In this document: piece after piece, positions 10,300 to 22,092 of the stretch
Numbering within the stretch: the first letter of the stretch is position 1
Layout: every line of letters begins with the position of its first letter
Origin: Sipunculus nudus
Taxonomy: Eukaryota > Annelida > Sipuncula > Golfingiida > Sipunculidae
NCBI GenBank assembly: GCA_026874595.1
Contig: CM049315.1
Coordinates: 63,175,389 to 63,239,388, forward strand
DNA: 64,000 nt
Direction: 5' to 3'
Translations under genes and position numbers: made by a program
The notes under the pieces: model-generated
Seen by the model: the letters and a program-made list of their open reading frames with translations, nothing else
Databases searched by the model: none
What the model was told of the DNA's origin: nothing

Positions 10300-13200
10300 G
10301 GTTTTCGCGTAATACAACATCGTGTTGTGCAAAATAGAAGATTAAAATTGCAAAAGAAGCAATTCAGAAGCTCCATTAGGCCATTTAGAACCGGGTACAA
10401 ACATCGATCTCGCCGAAATCAGATAGGTTTTTGACTATTTCAGGAACGTGTGTTGTGCAAAAATTACAGATTTCAATTGCAAAAGAAGCAATTCAGAAGC
10501 TTCATTAGGCCGTTTAGAATCCGATACAAACGTCTTTTACGACGAAATCAGCTCGGTTTTTTCGTAATACAAGATCGTGATTTGTGCAGAAACGGCTAAT
10601 ATAAACTGCGATAGAAGCGTTTAAATAGCTTCATTATGCCATTTAGAAATTGTTAAAAACGTCGCTTTTGCTGAAATCAGATCGGTTTTCGCTTAGTACA
10701 AGATCGTGTTGTGCAAAAGAGAAGATTAAAATTGCAAAAGAAGCAATTCAGAAGCTCCATTAGGCCATTTAGAACCGGGTACAAACATCGATCTCGCCGA
10801 AATCAGCTAGGTTTTTCCCTAATTCATGATCGTGTGTTGTGCAAAAATTGCAGATTTAAATTGCAAAAGAAGCAATTCAGAAACTCTATTAGGCCGTTTA
10901 GAATCAGATACAAACGTCTTTTACGCCGAAATCAGCTCGGTTTTTGCGTAATACAAGATCGTGTTTTGTGCAAAGATGACCGATTTAAACTGCGAAAGAA
11001 GCGTTTAAGAAGCTTTATCAGGCCATTGAGAATCAGTTAGGAACGTCGTTTTTGCTGAAATCAGCTCGGTTTTTTTTTGCGTAATATAAGATCGTGTGTT
11101 GTGCAAAGATGATGATTTAAACTGCAAAAGAAGCGTTTGAGAAACTTCATTAGGCCATTTAGAACCAGTTACAAATGTCGTTTTTTTGCCGAAATCAGAT
11201 CGGTTTTTGCGTAATATAGGATCCTGTTTAGTGCAAAATGGCCAATTTAAACTGCGATAGAAGCGTTTTAATAGCTTCATTAGGCCATTTAGAAATTGGT
11301 AAAAACGTCGCTCTTGCGGAAATCCAATCGGTTTTCGCGTAATACAACATCGTGTTGTGCAAAATAGAAGATTAAAATTGCAAAAGAAGCAATTCAGAAG
11401 CTCCATTAGGCCATTTAGAACCGGGTACAAACATCGATCTCGCCGAAATCAGCTAGGTTTTTGGCTAATTCAGGAACGTGTGTTGTGCAAAAATTACAGA
11501 TTTCAATTGCAAAAGAAGCAATTCAGAAGCTTCATTAGGCCGTTTAGAATCAGATGCAAACGTCTTTTACGACGAAATCAGCTCGGTTTTTTCGTAATAC
11601 AAGATCGTGATTTGTGCAGAAACGGCTAATCTAAACTGCGATAGAAGCGTTTAAATAGCTTCATTATGCCATTTAGAAATTGTTAAAAACGTCGCTTTTG
11701 CTGAAATCAGATCGGTTTTCGCTTAGTACCAGATCGTGTTGTGCAAAAGAGAAGATGAGAAGATTAAAATTGCAAAAGAAGCAATTCAGAAGCTCCATTA
11801 GGCCATTTAGAACCGGGTACAAACATCGATCTCGCCGAAATCAGCTAGGTTTTTCCCTAATTCATGATCGTGTGTTGTGCAAAAATTGCAGATTTAAATT
11901 GCAAAAGAAGCAATTCAGAAACTCTATTAGGCCGTTTAGAATCAGATACAAACGTCTTTTACGCCGAAATCAGCTCGGTTTTTGCGTAATACAAGATCGT
12001 GTTTTGTGCAAAGATGACCGATTTAAACTGCGAAAGAAGCCATTTTAAAGCTTCATCAGGCCATTAAGAACCAGTTAGCAACGTCGTTTTTGCTGAAATC
12101 AGTTCGGTTTTTTTGCGTAATTCAAAATCGTCTGTTGTGCAAAGATGACCGATTTAAACTGCTAAAGAAGCGTTTTAGAAGCTTCATCAGGCAATTAAGA
12201 AGTTAGAAACGTCGTTTTTGCTAAAATCAGCTCGATTTTTTAGCGTAATATAAGATGGTGTTTGTCCAAAGATGACCGATTTAAACTGCAAAAGAAGCAA
12301 TTCAGAAACTCCATCAGGCCATTAAGAACCTGGTACAAACATCGATCTCGCCTAAATCAGCTGGGTTTTTTGCCTAATTCATGAATGTGTGTTGTGCAAA
12401 AATTGCAGATTTAAATTGCAAAAGAAGCATTTCAGAAGCTTCATTAGGCCGTTTAGAACCAGATACAAACATCTTTTACGCCGAAATCAGCTCGGTTTTT
12501 GCGTAATACAAGATCCTGTTTGTGCAAAGATGACCGATTTAAACTGCAAAAGAAGCGTTTAAGAAGCTTTTTCAGGCCATTAAGAATCAGTTAGGAACGT
12601 CGTTTTTGCTGAAATCAGCTCGGTTTTTTTTTTGCGTAATATAAGATCGTGTGTTATGCAAAGATGATGATTTAAACTGCAAAAGAAGCGTTTGAGAAAC
12701 TTCATTAGGCCATTTAGAACCAGTTACAAGTGTCGTTTTTTTGCCGAAATCAGCTCGGTTTTTCCGTAATATAGGATCCTGTTTTGTGCAAAATGGCCGA
12801 TTTAAACTGCGATAGAAGCGTTTTAATAGCTTCATTAGGCCATTTAGAAATTGGTAAAAACGTCGCTCTTGCGGAAATCCAATCGGTTTTCGCGTAATAC
12901 AACATCGTGTTGTGCAAAATAGAAGATTAAAATTGCAAAAGAAGCAATTCAGAAGCTCCATTTGGCCATTTAGAACCGGGTACAAACATCGATCTTGCCG
13001 AAATCAGCTAGGTTTTTGGCTAATTCAGGAACGTGTATTGTGCAAAAATTACAGATTTCAATTGCAAAAGAAGCAATTCAGAAGCTTAATTAGGCCGTTT
13101 AGAATCAGATACAAACGTCTTTTACGACGAAATCAGCTCGGTTTTTTCGTAATACAAGATCGTGATTTCTGCAGAAACGGCTAATATAAACTGCGATAGA

Positions 13201-13560
13201 AGCGTTTAAATAGCTTCATTATGCCATTTAGAAATTGTTAAAAACGTCGCTTTTGCTGAAATCAGATCGGTTTTCGCTTAGTACAAGATCGTGTTGTGCA
13301 AAAGAGAAGATTAAAATTGCAAAAGAAGCAATTCAGAAGCTCCATTAGGCCATTTAGAACCGGGTACAAACATCGATCTCGCCGAAATCAGCTAGGTTTT
13401 TCCCTAATTCATAATCGTGTGTTGTGCAAAAATTGCAGATTTAAATTGCAAAAGAAGCAATTCAGAAACTTTATAAGCCGTTTAGAATCAGATACAAACG
13501 TCTTTTACGCCGAAATCAGCTCGGTTTTTGCGTAATACAAGATCGTGTTTTGTGCAAAGA
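10300..13560 (+). repeat. Beta block, copy 2
   Basis: This starts with the ctatttcagg marker near 10434. From about 11340 to 13500 it parallels 39900-42000 (open stretches at 12912 and 13296 correspond to 41467 and 41851, a constant 28,555 bp apart). It contains three related trimers with tttttccctaattcat, near 10811, 11852 and 13398. The left part lacks the ctcgtctaaatcagatggg monomer of the other beta copies. Confidence 0.7.
11748..11766 (+). repeat. Micro-duplication of gagaagat, private to one monomer
   Basis: The sequence reads agagaagatgagaagatt where sibling trimers at 10711 and 13296 read only agagaagatt. The extra bases are a short tandem copy, consistent with slippage after the trimer was copied. 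Confidence 0.9.
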
Positions 13561-14059
13561 TGACCGATTTAAACTGCGAAAGAAGCGTTTTAAAAGCTTC
13601 ATCAGGGCATTAAGAATCAGTTAGCAACGTCGTTTTTGCTGAAATCAGTTCGGTTTTTTTTTGCGTAATTCAAAATCGTCTGTTGTGCAAAGATGACCGA
13701 TTTAAACTGCTAAGGAAGCGTTTTAGAAGCTTCATCAGGCCATCAAAAACCAGTTAGTAACGTCGTTTTTGCTGAAATCAGCTCGATTTTTTTGCGTAAT
13801 ACAAAATCGTGTGTTGTGCAAAGATGACCGATTTAAACTGCTAAAGAAGCGTTTTAGAAGCTTCATCAGGCCATTAAGAACCAGTTAGAAACGTCTTTTA
13901 CGCCGAAATCAGCTCTTTTTTTCGTAATACATGATCGTGATTTGTGCAGAAACGGCTGATTTAAACTGCGATAGAAGCGTTTTAATAGCTTCATTAGGCC
14001 ATTTAGAAATTGGTAAAAACGTCGCTCTTGCTGAAATCAGATCGATTTTCGCGTAATAC

Positions 14060-15555
14060 AACATCGTGTTGTGCAAAATAGAAGATTAAAATTGCAAAAG
14101 AAGCAATTCAGAAGCTCCATTAGGCCATTTAGAACCGGGTACAAACATCGATCTCGCCGAAATCAGCTAGGTTTTTGCCTAATTCATGATCGTGTGTTGT
14201 GCAAAAATTGCAGATTTAAATTGCAAAAGAAGCAATTCAGAAGCTTTATTAGGCCGTTTAGAACCAGATACAAACATCTTTTACGCCGAAATCAGCTCGG
14301 GTTTTGCGTAATACAAAATCGTGTGTTGTGCAAAGATGACCGATTTAAACTGGGAAAGAAGCGATTCAATAGCTTTATTAGTCGACTTAAAACCCGTTAC
14401 AACCGTCGTTTTCGCTGAAATAAGCTCGGTTTTTGCGTAGTACAAGATCGTGTGTTGGGCAAATATCACCGATTTAAACTGCGAGAGAAGAGATTCAATA
14501 GCTTCATAAGGCGACTTATAACCCGTTACAACCGTCGTTTTCGCCGAAATAAGCTCGGTTTTTGCGTAGTACAAGATCGTGTGTTGGGCAAATATCACCG
14601 ATTAAAACTGCTAAATAAGCATTTTAGAAACTTCATCAGGCCATTAAGAACCAGTTAGAAACGGCGTTTTTGCTGAAATCAGCTCGATTTTTTTAGCGTA
14701 ATATAAGATCGTGTTTGTGCAAAAATGACCGATTTAAACTGCAAAAGAAGAGTTTAAGAAGCTTCAATAGGCCACTTCAAACCAGTTACAAAGATCTTTT
14801 TTGCCGAAATCGACTCGGATTTTGCGTTATAATAGATCATGATTTGTGCAGAAATGGCCAGATTAAACTGCGAAAGAAGCGTTTCAGAAACTTCATTAGG
14901 CGACTTAAAACCCGTTACAAAAGTCGTTTTCGCCGCAGTCAGCTCGGTTTTCGAGTACTACAAGATCGTGAGTTGTGCAAAAATGGCCGTTTAAATTGCA
15001 AATGAAGCGTTTTAATAGCTTCATCAGGCCATTTAAAACAAGTTACAAACGTCGTTTTTGCCGAAATCAGCAAGGTTTTCGCTTAATACAAGATCGCAGA
15101 TTTAAATTGCAAAAGAATCAATTCAGGAGCTTTATTAGGCCATTTAGAACCAGATACCAACGTCTTTTTCGCCGAAATCAGATCGGTTTTTGCGTAATAC
15201 AAGACCGTGTTTTGTGCAAAGATGACCGATTTCAACTGCCAAGGAAGCCTTTTAGAAGCTTCATCAGGCCATTAAGAACAAGTTAGCAACGTCGTTTTTG
15301 CTGAAATCAGCTCGATTTTTTGCGTAACACAAAATCGTGTGTTGTGCAAAGATGACCGATTTAAACTGCTAAAGAAGCGTTTTAGAAGCTTCATCAGGCC
15401 ATTAAGAACCAGTTACAAACGTCTTTTACGCCGAAATCAGCTCGTTTTTTTCGTAATACAAGATCGTGATTTGTGCAGAAACGGCTGATTTAAACTGCGA
15501 TAGAAGCGTTTAAATAGCTTCATTAGGCCATTTAGAAATTGTTAAAAACGTCGCT
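14060..15555 (+). repeat. Shared 3' core of the HOR unit (U1 copy)
   Basis: This core precedes every unit start. It contains two monomers with attcaatagctt and gcgactta (near 14362-14520), the segments tgttgggcaaatatcacc (near 14453 and 14581), the distinctive core monomer starting at 14715 with gcgttataatagatcatg near 14826, a short 111-bp monomer at 15063-15173, and then ordinary monomers. This U1 copy has T5 in ctcggtttttgcgtag near 14560, where U2 to U9 have T4. Confidence 0.85.
15063..15173 (+). repeat. 111-bp truncated monomer (fixed 17-18 bp deletion)
   Basis: Related monomers read gatcgtgtttgtgcaaat followed by attgcagattt, as near 1938. Here gatcg joins directly to cagattt, removing the tgtgca segment. 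The same short monomer occurs exactly 348 bp after the start of each core monomer: at 19685, 21600, 24928, 28252, 31578, 35792, 44495, 46536, 54297 and 63350. It is therefore one old deletion spread by amplification of the unit. Confidence 0.9.
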
Positions 15556-15978
15556 TTTGCTGAAATCAGATCGGTTTTCGCGTAATACAACATCGTGTTG
15601 TGCAAAATAGAAGATTAAAATTGCAAAAGAAGCAATTCAGAAGCTCCATTAGGCAATTTAGAACCGGGTACAAACATCGATCTCGCCGAAATCAGCTAGG
15701 TTTTTGGCTAATTCAGGAACGTGTGTTGTGCAAAAATTACAGATTTCAATTGCAAAAGAAGCAATTCAGAAGCTTCATTAGGCCGTTTAGAATCAGATAC
15801 AAACGTCTTTTACGACGAAATCAGCTCGGTTTTTTCCTAATACAAGATCGTGATTTGTGCAGAAACGGCTAATATAAACTGCGATAGAAGCGTTTAAATA
15901 GCTTCATTATGCCATTTAGAAATTGTTAAAAACGTCGCTTTTGCTGAAATCAGATCGGTTTTCGCTTAGTACAAGATC

Positions 15979-17998
15979 GTGTTGTGCAAAAAGAGAAGAT
16001 TAAAATTGCAAAAGAAGCAATTCAGAAGCTCCATTAGGCCCTTTAGAACCGGGTACAAACATCGATCTCGCCGAAATCAGCTAGGTTTTTCCCTAATTCA
16101 TGATCGTGTGTTGTGCAAAAATTGCAGATTTAAATTGCAAAAGAAGCAATTCAGAAACTTTATTAGGCCGTTTAGAATCAGATACAAACGTCTTTTACGC
16201 CGAAATCAGCTCGGTTTTTGCGTTATACAAGATCGTGTTTTGTGCAAAGATGACCGATTTAAACTGCGAAAGAAGCGTTTTAAAAGCTTCATCAGGCCAT
16301 TAAGAACCAGTTAGCAACGTCGTTTTTGCTGAAATCAGTTCGGTTTTTTTTGCGTAATTCAAAATCGTCTGTTGTGCAAAGATGACCGATTTAAACTGCT
16401 AAAGAAGCGTTTTAGAAGCTTCATCAGGCAATTAAGAAGTTAGAAACGTCGTTTTTGCTAAAATCAGCTCGATTTTTTAGCGTAATATAAGATGGTGTTT
16501 GTCCAAAGATGACCGATTTAAACTGCAAAAGAAGAGTTTAAGAAGCTTAAATAGGCCACTTAAAACCAGTTACAAAGATCTTTTTTGCCGAAATCGCCTC
16601 GGTTTTTGCGTTATAATAGCTCATGATCCGTGCAAAAATGGTCAGTTTAAACTGCGAAAGAAGCGTTTCAGAAACTTCATTAGGCGACTTAAAACCCGTT
16701 ACAATCGTCGTTTTCGTCGCAATCAGCTTGGTTTTCGCGTACTACAAGATCGTGTGTTGTGCAAAAATGGCCGTTCAAATTGCAAATGAAGCGTTTTAAT
16801 AGCTTCATCAGGCCATTTAAAACAAGTTACAAACGTCGTTTTTGCTGAAATCAGCTCGATTTTTTTTTGCGTAATGCAAGATCGTGTTTGTGCAAATATT
16901 GCAGATTTAAATTGCAAAAGAATCAATTCAGGAGCTTTATTAGGCCATTTAAAACCAGATACCAACGTCTTTTCCGCCGAAATCAGCTCGGTTTTTGCGT
17001 AATACAAGACCGTGTTTTGTGCAAAGATGACCGATTTAAACTGCCAAGGAAGCCTTTTAGAAGCTTCATCAGGCCATCAAAAACCAGTTAGTAACGTCGT
17101 TTTTGCTGAAATCAGCTCGATTTTTTGTGTAATACAAAATCGTGTGTTGTGCAAAGATGACCGATTTAAACTGCTAAAGAAGCGTTTTAGAAGCTTCATC
17201 AGGCCATTAAGAACCAGTTAGAAACGTCTTTTACGCCGAAATCAGCTCCTTTTTTCGTAATACATGATCGTGATTTGTGCAGAATCGGCTGATTTAAACT
17301 GCGATAGAAGCGTTTTAATAGCTTCATTAGGCCATTTAGAAATTGGTAAAAACGTCGCTCTTGCTGAAATCAGATCGGTTTTCGCGTAATACAACATCGT
17401 GTTGTGCAAAATAGAAGATTAAAATTGCAAAAGAAGCAATTCAGAAGCTCCATTAGGCCATTTAGAACCGGATACAAACATCCATCTCGCCGAAATCAGC
17501 TAGGTTTTTGCCTAATTCAGGAACGTGTGTTGTGCAAAAATTACAGATTTCAATTGCAAAAGAAGCAATTCAGAAGCTTCATTAGGCCGTTTAGAATCAG
17601 ATACAAACGTCTTTTACGACGAAATCAGCTCGGTTTTTTCCTAATACAAGATCGTGATTTGTGCAGAAACGGCTAATATAAACTGCGATAGAAGCGTTTA
17701 AATAGCTTCATTAGGCCATTTAGAAATTGTTAAAAACGTCGCTCTTGCTGAAATCAGATCGGTTTTCGCGTAGTACAAGATCGTGTCTTGTGCAATGATC
17801 ACCGATTTAAACTGCGAAAGAAGCCTTTTAGAAGCTTCATCAGGGCATTAAGAACCAGTTAGAAACATCGTTTTTGCTGAAATCAGCTCGATTTTTTTGC
17901 GTAAAGCAAGATCGTGTTTGTGCAAATATTGCAGATTTAAATTGTAAAAGAATCAATTCAGGAGCTTTATTAGACCATTTAGATCCAGATACCAACGT
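15979..17998 (+). repeat. Gamma block, copy 3
   Basis: Matches copy 1 at an offset of 14,943-14,944 bp, with few differences seen: atagctcatgatcc near 16615 for atagatcatgatcc, and actgcaaaagaagag near 16522 for actgcaaaaaaaag near 1580. It shares cgcctcgg and ttttttgtgtaatac with copy 1. After about 17998 one monomer of copy 1 (about 3052-3178) is missing. Confidence 0.8.
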
Positions 17999-18079
17999 CG
18001 TTTTTGCTGAAATCAGCTCGATTTTTCTGCGTAATACAAAATCGTGTGTTGTGCAAAGATGACCGATTTAAACTGCTTA

Positions 18080-19994
18080 AGAAGCGTTTTAGAAGCTTCA
18101 TCAGGCCATTGAGAACCAGTTAGAAACGTCTTTTACGCCGAAATCAGCTCGTTTTTTTCGTAATACAAGATCGTGATTTGTGCAGAAACGGCTGATTTAA
18201 ACTGCGATAGAAGCGTTTTAATAGCTTCATTAGGCCATTTAGAAATTGGTAAAAACGTCGCTCTTGCTGAAATCAGATCGGTTTTTGCGTAATACAAGAT
18301 AGTGTTTTGTGCAAAGATGACCAATTTAAACTGCTAAAGAAGCGTTTTAGAAGCTTCATCAGGCCACTAAGAACCAGTTAGGAACGTCTTTTACGCCGAA
18401 ATCAGCCCGTTTTTTTTCGTAATACAAGATCGTGATTTGTGCAGAAACGGCTGATTTAAACTGCAATAGAAGCGTTTTAATAGCTTCATTAGGCCATTTA
18501 GAAATTGGTAAAAACGTCGCTCTTGCTGAAATCCGATCGGTTTTCGCGTAATACAACATCGTGTTGTGCAAAATAGAAGATTAAAATTGCAAAAGAAGCA
18601 ATTCAGAAGCTCCATTAGGCCATTTAGAACCGGGTACAACGTCGATCTCGCCGAAATCAGAGAGGTTTTTGCCTAATTCAGGAACGTGTGTTGTGCAAAA
18701 ATTACAGATTTAAATTGCAAAAGAAGCAATTCAGAAGCTCCATTAGGCCATTTAGAACCGGGTACAAACATCGATCTCGCCGAAATCAGCTAGGTTTTTG
18801 CCTAATTCATGATCGTGTGTTGTGCAAAAATTGCAGATTTAAATTGCAAAAGAAGCAATTCAGAAGCTTCATTAGGCCGTTTAGAACCAGATACAAACAT
18901 CTTTTACTCCGAAATCAGCTCGGTTTTTGCGTAATACAAAATCGTGTGTTGTGCAAAGATGACCGATTTAAAATGGGAAAGAAGCGATTCAATAGCTTTA
19001 TTAGTCGACTTAAAACCCGTTACAACCGTCGTTTTCGCTGAAATAAGCTCGGTTTTTGCGTAGTACAAGATCGTGTGTTTGGCAAATATCACCGATTTAA
19101 ACTGCGAGAGAAGAGATTCAATAGCTTCATAAGGCGACTTATAACCCGTTACAACCGTCGTTTTCGCCGAAATAAGCTCGGTTTTGCGTAGTACAAGATC
19201 GTGTGTTGGGCAAATATCACCGATTAAAACTGCTAAATAAGCATTTTAGAAACTTCATCAGGCCATTTAGAACCAGTTAGAAACGGCGTTTTTGCTGAAA
19301 TCAGCTCGATTTTTTTAGCGTAATATAAGATCGTGTTTGTGCAAAAATGACCGATTTAAACTGCAAAAGAAGAGTTTAAGAAGCTTCAATAGGCCACTTC
19401 AAACCAGTAACAAAGATCTTTTTTGCCGAAATCGACTCGGATTTTGCGTTATAATAGATCATGATTTGTGCAGAAATGGCCAGATTAAACTGCGAAAGAA
19501 GCGTTTCAGAAACTTCATTAGGCGACTTAAAACCCGTTACAAAAGTCGTTTTCGCCGCAGTCAGCTCGGTTTTCGAGTACTACAAGATCGTGAGTTGTGC
19601 AAAAATGGCCGTTTAAATTGCAAATGAAGCGTTTTAATAGCTTCATCAGGCCATTTAAAACAAGTTACAAACGTCGTTTTTGCCGAAATCAGCAAGGTTT
19701 TCGCTTAATACAAGATCGCAGATTTAAATTGCAAAACAATCAATTCAGGAGCTTTATTAGGCCATTTAGAACCAGATACCAACGTCTTTTTCGCCGAAAT
19801 CAGATCGGTTTTTGCGTAATACAAGACCGTGTTTTGTGCAAAGATGACCGATTTCAACTGCCAAGGAAGCCTTTTAGAAGCTTCATCAGGCCATTAAGAA
19901 CAAGTTAGCAACGTCGTTTTTGCTGAAATCAGCTCGATTTTTTGCGTAACACAAAATCGTGTGTTGTGCAAAGATGACCGATTTAAACTGCTAA
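18080..19994 (+). repeat. Near-perfect 1,915-bp tandem duplication, copy 1
   Basis: Every landmark from here is repeated exactly 1,915 bp downstream, about 15 monomers. Comparing the copies by eye, the only difference I noticed is T at 19080 versus G at 20995. The edge lies between the ctgcttaag site near 18076 and the ccattgag site near 18112. Confidence 0.9.
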
Positions 19995-21909
19995 AGAAGC
20001 GTTTTAGAAGCTTCATCAGGCCATTGAGAACCAGTTAGAAACGTCTTTTACGCCGAAATCAGCTCGTTTTTTTCGTAATACAAGATCGTGATTTGTGCAG
20101 AAACGGCTGATTTAAACTGCGATAGAAGCGTTTTAATAGCTTCATTAGGCCATTTAGAAATTGGTAAAAACGTCGCTCTTGCTGAAATCAGATCGGTTTT
20201 TGCGTAATACAAGATAGTGTTTTGTGCAAAGATGACCAATTTAAACTGCTAAAGAAGCGTTTTAGAAGCTTCATCAGGCCACTAAGAACCAGTTAGGAAC
20301 GTCTTTTACGCCGAAATCAGCCCGTTTTTTTTCGTAATACAAGATCGTGATTTGTGCAGAAACGGCTGATTTAAACTGCAATAGAAGCGTTTTAATAGCT
20401 TCATTAGGCCATTTAGAAATTGGTAAAAACGTCGCTCTTGCTGAAATCCGATCGGTTTTCGCGTAATACAACATCGTGTTGTGCAAAATAGAAGATTAAA
20501 ATTGCAAAAGAAGCAATTCAGAAGCTCCATTAGGCCATTTAGAACCGGGTACAACGTCGATCTCGCCGAAATCAGAGAGGTTTTTGCCTAATTCAGGAAC
20601 GTGTGTTGTGCAAAAATTACAGATTTAAATTGCAAAAGAAGCAATTCAGAAGCTCCATTAGGCCATTTAGAACCGGGTACAAACATCGATCTCGCCGAAA
20701 TCAGCTAGGTTTTTGCCTAATTCATGATCGTGTGTTGTGCAAAAATTGCAGATTTAAATTGCAAAAGAAGCAATTCAGAAGCTTCATTAGGCCGTTTAGA
20801 ACCAGATACAAACATCTTTTACTCCGAAATCAGCTCGGTTTTTGCGTAATACAAAATCGTGTGTTGTGCAAAGATGACCGATTTAAAATGGGAAAGAAGC
20901 GATTCAATAGCTTTATTAGTCGACTTAAAACCCGTTACAACCGTCGTTTTCGCTGAAATAAGCTCGGTTTTTGCGTAGTACAAGATCGTGTGTTGGGCAA
21001 ATATCACCGATTTAAACTGCGAGAGAAGAGATTCAATAGCTTCATAAGGCGACTTATAACCCGTTACAACCGTCGTTTTCGCCGAAATAAGCTCGGTTTT
21101 GCGTAGTACAAGATCGTGTGTTGGGCAAATATCACCGATTAAAACTGCTAAATAAGCATTTTAGAAACTTCATCAGGCCATTTAGAACCAGTTAGAAACG
21201 GCGTTTTTGCTGAAATCAGCTCGATTTTTTTAGCGTAATATAAGATCGTGTTTGTGCAAAAATGACCGATTTAAACTGCAAAAGAAGAGTTTAAGAAGCT
21301 TCAATAGGCCACTTCAAACCAGTAACAAAGATCTTTTTTGCCGAAATCGACTCGGATTTTGCGTTATAATAGATCATGATTTGTGCAGAAATGGCCAGAT
21401 TAAACTGCGAAAGAAGCGTTTCAGAAACTTCATTAGGCGACTTAAAACCCGTTACAAAAGTCGTTTTCGCCGCAGTCAGCTCGGTTTTCGAGTACTACAA
21501 GATCGTGAGTTGTGCAAAAATGGCCGTTTAAATTGCAAATGAAGCGTTTTAATAGCTTCATCAGGCCATTTAAAACAAGTTACAAACGTCGTTTTTGCCG
21601 AAATCAGCAAGGTTTTCGCTTAATACAAGATCGCAGATTTAAATTGCAAAACAATCAATTCAGGAGCTTTATTAGGCCATTTAGAACCAGATACCAACGT
21701 CTTTTTCGCCGAAATCAGATCGGTTTTTGCGTAATACAAGACCGTGTTTTGTGCAAAGATGACCGATTTCAACTGCCAAGGAAGCCTTTTAGAAGCTTCA
21801 TCAGGCCATTAAGAACAAGTTAGCAACGTCGTTTTTGCTGAAATCAGCTCGATTTTTTGCGTAACACAAAATCGTGTGTTGTGCAAAGATGACCGATTTA
21901 AACTGCTAA
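19995..21909 (+). repeat. Near-perfect 1,915-bp tandem duplication, copy 2
   Basis: This follows copy 1 without a gap. The joining monomer near 19991-20027 is a hybrid: its left side reads ctgctaaag, as at the end of copy 2 near 21906, and its right side reads ccattgag, as at the start of copy 1. Copy 2 ends with ccattaag instead. This is the signature of unequal crossover within about 35 bp. Confidence 0.9.
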
Positions 21910-22092
21910 AGAAGCGTTTTAGAAGCTTCATCAGGCCATTAAGAACCAGTTAGAAACGTCTTTTACGCCGAAATCAGCTCGTTTTTTTCGTAATACAAGA
22001 TCGTGATTTGTGCAGAAACGGCTGATTTAAACTGCGATAGAAGCGTTTTAATAGCTTCATTAGGCCATTTAGAAATTGGTAAAAACGTCGCT
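20178..22092 (+). repeat. HOR unit U3 (1,915 bp, shortest unit)
   Basis: U3 is essentially core only, about 15 monomers, and lacks the trimers, gamma block and beta block. It is the product of the 1,915-bp duplication. Its start reads cttgctgaaatcag rather than the cttgcag of U4, because the unit boundary lies inside the duplicated segment. Confidence 0.85.

Larger units (their letters stand above)
229..15555 (+). repeat. HOR unit U1 (about 15 kb, composite)
   Basis: U1 runs from the cttgcag marker at 229 to 841 bp past the core monomer at 14715. It is the longest and most complex unit. It holds serial trimers (235-1002), gamma block 1 (about 1003-3740), beta-like pieces (about 3740-4430 and 5975-6770) around a partial gamma duplication, a diverged island (about 6771-7025), gamma block 2 (about 7440-10290), beta block 2 (about 10300-13560) and the shared core (about 14060-15555). 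Its start reappears about 14,943 bp downstream in U2, so it may itself be one period of a larger repeat. Confidence 0.75.
15556..20177 (+). repeat. HOR unit U2 (4,622 bp)
   Basis: The head lacks one 384-bp trimer compared with U1: the start corresponds to 613, not 229. It then carries gamma block copy 3 and the shared core. U2 shares private variants with U3: ccagtaacaaag near 19407 (elsewhere ccagttacaaag), gcaaaacaatc near 19734, acttttactccg-type change near 18907, and gggtacaacgtcg near 18639 with two bases lost. Confidence 0.85.

Noticed and set aside
14826-14845. TATAAT in the core monomer (gcgttataatagatcatg), resembling a bacterial -10 box or a TATA element
   Set aside because: It is a point-variant of the ordinary gcgtaatacaagatcgtg segment found in every monomer. 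No matching -35 element or downstream gene is present, and the sequence is eukaryotic satellite.
18080-21909. Transposon with long direct terminal repeats suggested by the two 1,915-bp copies
   Set aside because: The copies are directly adjacent, made entirely of satellite monomers, in register with the array, with no internal coding region or target-site duplication.
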